Shown here piece by piece: positions 57,733-64,000 of a stretch of 64,000 bases of DNA. Source of the stretch: Cervus elaphus. Taxonomy: Eukaryota; Chordata; Mammalia; Artiodactyla; Cervidae. Below the pieces are notes generated by a model, which saw only the letters and a program-made list of their open reading frames with translations, was not told the origin of the DNA and did not search any database. The translations under genes were made by a program, and so were the position numbers. The number at the start of each line of letters is the position of its first letter. The first letter of the stretch is position 1. Location of the stretch: assembly GCF_910594005.1 (NCBI RefSeq), contig NC_057847.1:24339501-24403500 (forward strand), read 5' to 3'.

Positions 57733-59124
57733 ACTGAGATGGCAGAAATTACAAAAGAAGCACTTTTTGAGGGGTTCAGATGAGGTGATGAAGAACAGGG
57801 TTTGATTTTGGATATGTATCTTTGAGATGCCTATTAGACAGATGTCCAAGTGGGGATTCTAAGGAAGTAGTTGAATATGAGTCTGGTAAATAGGAATTAT
57901 CTGGATTAGAGGTACAAATTTGGGTGTCATCAGTTTGTAGATTGTTTTAAAACCATGAAACTAGATGAGATTATCAAGGATGTAAACGTGGAGAAAGAAG
58001 AGAAAAGGACCAAGGCCACCCTTGGGTACTCTAACATTAAGGTATTTGGAGTAACAAAGAAGAACCAGAAAAAGAAACTGAGCAATGGTCAGTGAGATAG
58101 GAAACCCAAAAGTATGTGATGTCCTGAACACTAATTGAAGAGTTTCTAGGTAGTGATCATTTGTGATAAATACCGCTGCCAAATAAGTTGAGGGTCTAGA
58201 ATTGGCCATTGATTTTAGCAATTTTGAGGAACTTGATGACCTTGAAAAGAATAGTTTTGGTGGAGGAATGGATTCATTAGAGTAGATTTAAGAAAGTAAG
58301 GGAGTAGAGAAGTTGTAAACAATGAGAAGAGACAAGTCTTTTGCGTAAAGAGACTTGAAAAACATGGGTAGCTGGAGGGGGAAGCATTTTGTATGTATGG
58401 GTGAACATGATGTGTGAAAGAAATGATAGCATGTTTATGTGCTACTTGGAATGGCCTAGAAGACATAGATGATGATGGAGAGAGTGCGACAGTTGGTGGA
58501 GAACCATCCATGAGGAGACAAGAAGGAATAGGATTTAGTGTACAAGTTTGGAGTTGGCTCTTGATAGGAGTGTGCTTACTTCGTCTGTATTAGGAAGGCA
58601 GGCAGAGAACTTAGGCAGTTATAGGTAGGTGATTGGAATTGTTTTCTGATTGTGTTTATTTTCTTAATGAGAGTGAGGATGAGGACGATGTTGTTGAGGG
58701 ACCTGAAGAGAAGGAATAAAATAATTCTCAGAATGTAGGATACCAGGGGACATTTATGTCCACTGAAAGTTAATGGTTATGTATTTAAAGCATAGTTGTC
58801 TGAATGTTTTCCAGTTGAATTTAGCTGTATGAATGCAGGCTTGGAGTAGGCAGAGAGTTGATTTTAAGCAGGGTTGGGGTTTAGTATAATGGATTATCAA
58901 AGGGCAAGGAGGTGAAGTTGTATGCAAGGAGGTAATTATAATGATGTGTTATTGAATCTGAAATGGTCATAAAGGAAATGATATAACAGGGGGATGATGG
59001 ACAGTCAAAAGGTTGATAGTATTATTAATAATACAGGGATTTGCAGTCTTCAGTCTGCAAATTTGGGCCAAGATCTGTTTTCTGTGGTGCTTGAGCTTAC
59101 AGTTAAACATTTTAAAGTGTTCCA

Positions 59125-59245
59125 AGGGACTTCCCTGGCCATTGAATGGTTAAGACTCTGTGCTCCCAATGCAGGGTGCATGGGTTTAATCCCTAGTTGA
59201 GGAAAGGAACTAAGATCCCCATGCCATACACCAAAAAAAAAAAAA
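59125..59245 (+). repeat. CHR-type SINE with perfect target-site duplication
   Basis: GGGACTTCCCTGGCCATTGA head and an A-rich tail. AAAGTGTTCCA is exact at 59114-59124 and 59246-59256. Confidence 0.95.
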
Positions 59246-59400
59246 AAAGTGTTCCAGAAAAAAAGAAAAAAACCAAAGAATTAAGAATATGCAACAGAAA
59301 TTCATATGTGATCTACAAAGTCTTAAATATTTGCTATGTGATCTTTTACCAAAAAAAGTTTGCTGACCTCTTTAATAGTTAATGGATTATAGATCCCCTT

Positions 59401-60426
59401 ATTCTGGAAGAGATGGGAACACCAGACTACCTGATCTGCTTCCTAAGAAATCTGTATGCAGGTCAGGAAACAACAGTTAGAACTGGACATAGAACAACAG
59501 ACTGGTTCCAAATTGGGAAAGGAGTACATCAAGGCTGTATATTGTCACCCTGCTTATTTAACTTATATGCAGAGTACATCATGAGAAATGCTGGGCTGGA
59601 TGAAGCAGAAGCTGGAATCAAGATTGCCGGGAGAAATATCGATAACCTCAGATAAGCAGATAACACCACCCTTATGGCAGAAAGTGAAGAAGAACTAAAG
59701 AGCCTCTTGAAAGTGAAAAAGGAGAGTGAAAAAGTGGGCTTAAAGCTCAACATTCAGAAAACTAAGATCATGGCATCCGGTTCCATCACTTCATGGCAAA
59801 TAGATGGGGAAACAGTGGCTGACTTTATTTTCTTGGGCTCCAAAATCACTGCAGATTGTGACCACAACCATGAAATTAAAAGACACTTGCTCCTTGGAAG
59901 AAAAGTTATAACTAACCTAGACAGCATAGTAAAAAGCAGAGACATTACTGTGCCAACAAAGGTCCATCTAGTCAAGGTTCTGGTTTCTCCAGTAGTCATG
60001 TATGGATGTGAGAGTTGGACTGTAAAGAAAGCTGAGCACTGAAGAATTGAACACTGAGCACTGAAGAATTGAACACCAAAACTATGGTGTTGGAGAAGAC
60101 TCTTGAGAGTCTGTTGGACTGCAAGGAGATTCAACCAGTCAGTCCTGTGTATTCATTGGAAGGACTGATGCTGAAGCTGAAACTCCAGTACTGTGGACAC
60201 CTGATGTGAAGAACTGACTCATTTGAAAAGACCCTGATGCTGGGAAAAATTGAAGGTGGGAGGAGAAGGGGACAACAGAGGAGGAGATGGTTGGATGGCA
60301 TCACTGACTCAATGGACATGAGTTTGAGTAAACTCCGGGAGTTGGTGATGGACAGGGAAGCCTGGCTTGCTATGGTCCATGGGGTTGAAAAGAATCTGAC
60401 ACTACTGAGCAACTGAACTGAACTGA
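59401..60426 (+). repeat. BovB LINE, 3' 1 kb
   Basis: Starts in the reverse transcriptase (GAGATGGGAACACCAGACTA). The ORF at 59413-59655 contains GCILSPCLFNLYAEYIMRNA; the catalytic motif region downstream is interrupted by a stop. It ends in CAACTGAACTGAACTGAG. It contains a 22-bp tandem duplication (60034-60055 and 60056-60077). Confidence 0.95.
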
Positions 60427-61040
60427 GAGCCCCTTGGAATTGGAAGAGTCATAGAGGAAGGAAGTAGGAAATGTAAGTGTGGTTTGAGAGTGGTATGCTT
60501 GAACTTGAGTGGAGTTCAGTTATCTTTAATGGCAAGGTTCTAGAACTAGGTTATGACCGTAACAATGAATGACTGAAGTAGGAAGGCTGATAAGATTTTT
60601 GGAGGATGTCATCTGATAGCTGAAAATAACCCCCTTAACAGATCGTCTAATATTTGCTTTAAAAGGAAGGCACTCATACATTCTCTTTTACCTTTGTATA
60701 TAACCCTGCATCTCTACTAGTGAAGTTAATAAAAGGAAGGTCAATCAAAAGTCAAAATCGTGCCACAGCTAAGTTTGAAATCAAGAAGTTTTGAAAAAAA
60801 ATTTAATGGTTCTGGCAAATGGATTACAACTTATTTAAGTAGGTTTTTACAGTTTACTCACTTGTGTTCCATGACATACATGGAAGTTTAAAGTAGAAAT
60901 CATTAATCTTTTTTGCTTTTGTTAGCAAACATAATGATATTTCATATTTTGATGTTTCAGGGGTCATACATTTGATTAAGAAAATCTGGGAAGACATAAA
61001 ATAGCAAATTCACTTTTTTGGGTGTTCTTACATGTTACAG
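60427..61040. other. Intron 8 sequence, possibly old L2 at its start
   Basis: 60430-60620 has the AGGAAG-rich look of reverse L2 but could not be aligned. The rest is unique. Confidence 0.3.
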
Positions 61041-61485
61041 CTGTGCTTTTATTTATTGTATTACAAACCATTCCACAACTTAGTGGCTTAAAACAACATT
61101 TATTTGTTTTGCTCATGAATTTACAATTTTGGCAGAGTTTGGTAGAAATATCTCATCTCTACTCAACATGGGTTGGAACTACCTGATTGGGGATGGAGGA
61201 ACTACCTGATTGGGGATGGAGGAACTACTACCAGGATGGCTTACTCACATGACTGACAAGTTGGTGCTGGCCGTTGGTTCCTCTCTGCATGGATCTCTTT
61301 AGTGGAGCCACTTGAACTTTCCTAATATGATGGCTGGATTCTAAGAGCAAGCTGCCCAAGAGACAGAAAGTAGTTTTGAAAACCAGAACCTATATTCTCT
61401 TGGTCAAACAGCAGTAGTACAGATTCAAGGGAGGAGACATAGACATTCTCTTTCTTCCATTTTAATGGAGGCAACTCAGATAATT
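61041..61485. repeat. Ancient LTR-like interspersed repeat, family not assigned
   Basis: CCACAACTTAGTGGCTTAAA opens it, as in the repeats at 12405 and 24160. It carries a 23-bp tandem duplication from 61175 (GGAACTACCTGATTGGGGAT). Confidence 0.55.
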
Positions 61486-62142
61486 TTGGACTTTTAAAAA
61501 TGCCACATATACCTTAATACAGGTAACGAAAACATTTCTTCCCCCAGTGTTTATCTTAAATGTTTATCACCATTACCACAAAACCTTTCTTCAGCCCATC
61601 CCTGAGTTTAATATCATCCTTCCTGAACCCTCCATAGTACCTTATTAGTTCCTTTTTTTGTGGCACTTACCTTGAGTTAGTGTAATTTGTAACTTTGTGT
61701 TATCTTTGCTTGCCACTTTTATACACAGCTCTGAATCCCATTCTGAAGTGTCTTACTCATAGTGGTTGCTTGGTAAATGTGTTGTTAAAGGAAATACGAA
61801 GAAATTTTTTTTTAAAAGAACTCACAAATTTTGTATGAATGTTATAAAAAGTGTGACTAACCAAATGAGACCTTGACAAACTGCAAGGTGCGGGTTTTTA
61901 ACGCTGAGAGATAAGAGAGAACTAGAAATAAATTATCAAGGTGATGAAGAAAAGTAAATGTTTAGATAAATTGAAAGTACATTTTGCTTTATAGTTCTTT
62001 AAAAAGCAGAGCAACAAAAAAGTGAACTCAACTAAATTTTGGCATGTCATATATACTATTAGAAAATAATAGTATTTGAAAATGTTTGAAAAAGAAAGCT
62101 TTTTTGTGTGGTCTCTTGAAATTAGGCTGAAATTCTCAATGT
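61486..62142. other. Intron 8 sequence, no gene seen
   Basis: Mostly unique. 61700-61790 could be an old L2/MIR end (AGTGTCTTACTCATAGTGGT). Confidence 0.35.
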
Positions 62143-62311
62143 AGCAGGCAACAAATTGGACATGACTGAGCAACTAATACTTTCACTTTCACTATGTAAG
62201 TTAAATAAGCAGGGTGACAATATACAGCCTTGACGTACTCCTTTCCCGAGTGCAATTGTGCGGTAGTTTGAACATTCTTTGGCCTTGCCCTTCTTTGGAC
62301 TTGGAATAAAA
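62143..62311 (-). repeat. Inverted BovB/SINE segment facing the next BovB
   Basis: Read on the minus strand it gives BovB protein pieces SPKKGKAKECSNYRTIAL, then directly GKGVRQGCILSPCLFNLH, then Bov-tA sequence (SESESISCSVMS). An internal part of the reverse transcriptase is missing. The BovB/SINE junction is the same as in the plus-strand copy at 62740. Confidence 0.85.
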
Positions 62312-63826
62312 ACAGGTTGCACAAGCTATCGCACAGTTCCGCTTATTTCACATGCTAGCAAGGTAATGCTCAAAATCCTTCAAGCTGGACTTCAACAGTA
62401 CATGAACTTAGAACTTTCAGATGTACTGGCTAGATTTAGAAAAGGCAGAAGAACCAGAGACCAAATTGCTGACATCCATTAGATCGTAGAGAAAGCAAGG
62501 GAATTCCAGAAAAACATCTACTTCTGCCTCATTGACTATGCTAAAGCCTTTGTGTTGATAATAGCAAACTGGAAAATTCTGAAAGAGATGGGAATTCCAG
62601 ACCACCTTACCTGCCTCCCGAGAAACTTGTATGCAGGTCAAGAAGCAACTGGACATGGAACAACAGACTGGTTCAAAATCGGGAAAGGAGTACATCAAGG
62701 CTGTATATTGTCACCCTGCTTATTTAACTTACATACAGAGTGAAAGTGAAAGTGTTAGTTGCTCAGTCATGTCGACCTTTTACAACCCCATGGACAATAG
62801 CCCACTAGAGTCCTCTGCCCGTGGAATTCTCCAGGCAAGAATACTAGAGTGGGTTGCCATTCCTTTCTCCAGGGGCCTTCCCGACCCAGGGATCGAACCC
62901 AGGTCTCTTGCATTGCAGACAGATTCTGTACCAACTGAGCCACTAGGGAAGCCCTATATACAGAGTACATCATGCAAAACTGCCAAGTTGGATGAATCAT
63001 GAGTTGGAATCAAGGTTGTCGGGAGAAATATCAGCAACCTCAGATATGCAGATGATACCACCCTAATGGCAGAAAGCAAAGAGGAACTAAAGAGCCTTTT
63101 GATGAAGCTGAAAGAGGACAGTGGAAAAGCTGGCTTAAAACTCAACGTTCAGAAAACTAAGATCATGGCATCTAGTCCCATCACTTCATAACTAATAGAT
63201 GGGGAAACAATGGAAATAGTGAGAGACTTTATTTTCTTGGGCTTCAAAATCACTGCAGGTGGTAATTGCAACCATGAAATTAAAAGACGCTTGCTCCTTG
63301 GAAGAAAAGCTATGTCAAACCTAGACAGTGTATTAAAAAGCAGAGACATCACTTTGCTGGCAAAGGTCCATATAATCAAAGCTGTTTTTTCCAGTAGTCA
63401 TGTACCAATGTGAGAGTTGGACCATAAAGAAGGCTGAGCGCTGAAGAATTGATGCTTTTGAATGCGGTGTTGGAGAAGACTCTTGAGAGTCCCTTGGACT
63501 GCAGGGTGATAAAGCCAGTCAATCCTAAAGGAAGTCAACCCTGAGTATTCATTGGAAGGACTGATGCTGAAGCTGAAGCTCCAATACTTGGGCCACCTGA
63601 TGAGAAGAGCTGACTCACTGGAAAGACCCTGATGCTGGGAAAGATTGAAGGCAGGAGGAGAAGGGGACGACAGAGGATGAAATGGTTGTATGGCATCACT
63701 GACTTAATGGACATGAGTTTGAGCAAACTCCAGGAGATGGTGAAGGATAGGGAAGCCTGGCGTGCTGCAGTCCATGGGATCACAAAGAGCTGGACACGAC
63801 TTAGGGACTGAATAACAACAGCAACA
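62312..63826 (+). repeat. BovB LINE, 3' 1.3 kb, split by a SINE
   Basis: From the reverse transcriptase (CTATCGCACAGTTCCGCTTA) to GACTGAATAACAACAGC. Interrupted at 62741-62957 by a Bov-tA. ORFs 62279-62482, 62552-62743 and 63210-63413 are its broken frames. Confidence 0.94.
62741..62957 (-). repeat. Bov-tA SINE in BovB
   Basis: Reverse Bov-tA from TGAAAGTGAAAGTGTTAG to CCACTAGGGAAGCCC. ATACAGAG at 62733-62740 and 62958-62965 is the target-site duplication. Confidence 0.95.
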
Positions 63827-63837
63827 AAGGGATAATT

Positions 63838-64000
63838 ATGAAAGATTTTGTATGCAACATTACAGAGCTTGGGACTTTATTTTATATGCAACATGGAAAG
63901 CCACTGGAGGCTTTGTGTTTTAGAAACAACAGCCTTTTTGTTTGTTTTTGGTTTTTTTGGTAACATGGATAATGGATTCCAGAATGCCAGGCTGAACACA
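63838..64000 (-). repeat. L2 LINE fragment at window end
   Basis: GAGCTTGGGACTTTATTTTA followed by GAAAGCCACTGGAGGCTTTG is reverse L2 sequence, continuing past 64000. Confidence 0.65.

Larger units (their letters stand above)
56474..59113 (-). repeat. Long L2 LINE copy (about 2.2 kb without inserts)
   Basis: Reverse L2 from near its 3' end (ATGTACTGCCAGGCATTGTT) through the reverse transcriptase (57370-58520) into 5' coding sequence (58560-59040). The order is collinear with the L2 consensus as remembered. It is interrupted by SINEs at 56733-56953 and 57513-57732. Many short minus-strand ORFs are its remains. Confidence 0.8.

Noticed and set aside
57373..57849. 158-codon minus-strand ORF
   Set aside because: It is a chance fusion of L2 remnant and Bov-tA sequence.
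62193..62311. Twin-priming 5' inversion of BovB
   Set aside because: The inverted segment includes the same Bov-tA junction as the plus copy, so it postdates the SINE insertion; local inverted duplication fits better.
40770..64000. LNPK exon 9 inside the window
   Set aside because: I looked for a phase-1 acceptor followed by EIRQRTA-like coding and did not find one; the remaining exons should be downstream.
1..64000. CRISPR array, defence island, operon or phage element
   Set aside because: No regularly spaced repeats or bacterial-type genes; the window is ordinary vertebrate nuclear DNA with introns and interspersed repeats.

Overview
The window is mammalian, and specifically ruminant, nuclear DNA. 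BovB (RTE) LINEs, Bov-tA and Bov-A2 SINEs, cetartiodactyl CHR-type SINEs and young bovine-type L1 3' ends occur throughout, over older L1, L2, MIR, Tigger and mariner copies. The species cannot be fixed from the sequence, but a bovid or another pecoran is likely. No bacterial, phage or CRISPR-like content is present.

One protein-coding gene is recognisable: LNPK (lunapark, KIAA1715) on the plus strand, entered at its promoter and left inside a long intron. A CpG island at about 3540-4230 holds the probable non-coding first exon, with a donor at 3844. Seven coding exons follow: 9056-9144 (start codon 9118), 10704-10745, 11496-11683, 25577-25635, 29482-29522, 40555-40638 and 40718-40769. Joined, they give 164 complete codons plus one base, in frame, with GT/AG at every junction. 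They encode the N-terminal half of the protein: a myristoylation-type MGG start, a coiled coil, a two-helix membrane hairpin and a second coiled coil. The C-terminal zinc finger and tail must lie beyond 64000. In mammals LNPK lies next to EVX2 and the HOXD cluster; neither is in the window.

Layout: 1-3540 is upstream flank with an L2 LINE split by a SINE. 3540-4230 is the CpG-island promoter, with a perfect GTCACGTGAC palindrome and an inverted CCAAT box. 4230-9055 is intron 1, mostly unique plus MIR and L1 pieces. 11684-25576 is intron 4, with L2, several L1 copies and BovB. 29523-40554 is intron 6, with BovB fragments, three CHR SINEs, a 125-bp TTAA-flanked hairpin and, just before exon 7, a repeat-free block of about 900 bp that looks like a conserved non-coding element. 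40770-64000 is the start of intron 8. It holds a full-length ancient L1 on the minus strand (43950-55110) carrying five later insertions, among them a nearly full-length BovB with target-site duplications. It also holds a long L2 and, at 62143-63826, a BovB with an inverted partial duplicate beside it.

Most open reading frames here are remnants of BovB, L1 or L2 reverse transcriptases or chance ORFs in SINEs. The observations most worth checking are the candidate enhancer before exon 7, the chained upstream ORFs at the LNPK start codon, the TTAA-flanked hairpin, the fold-back duplications in BovB copies, and three unrecognised gene-like fragments.
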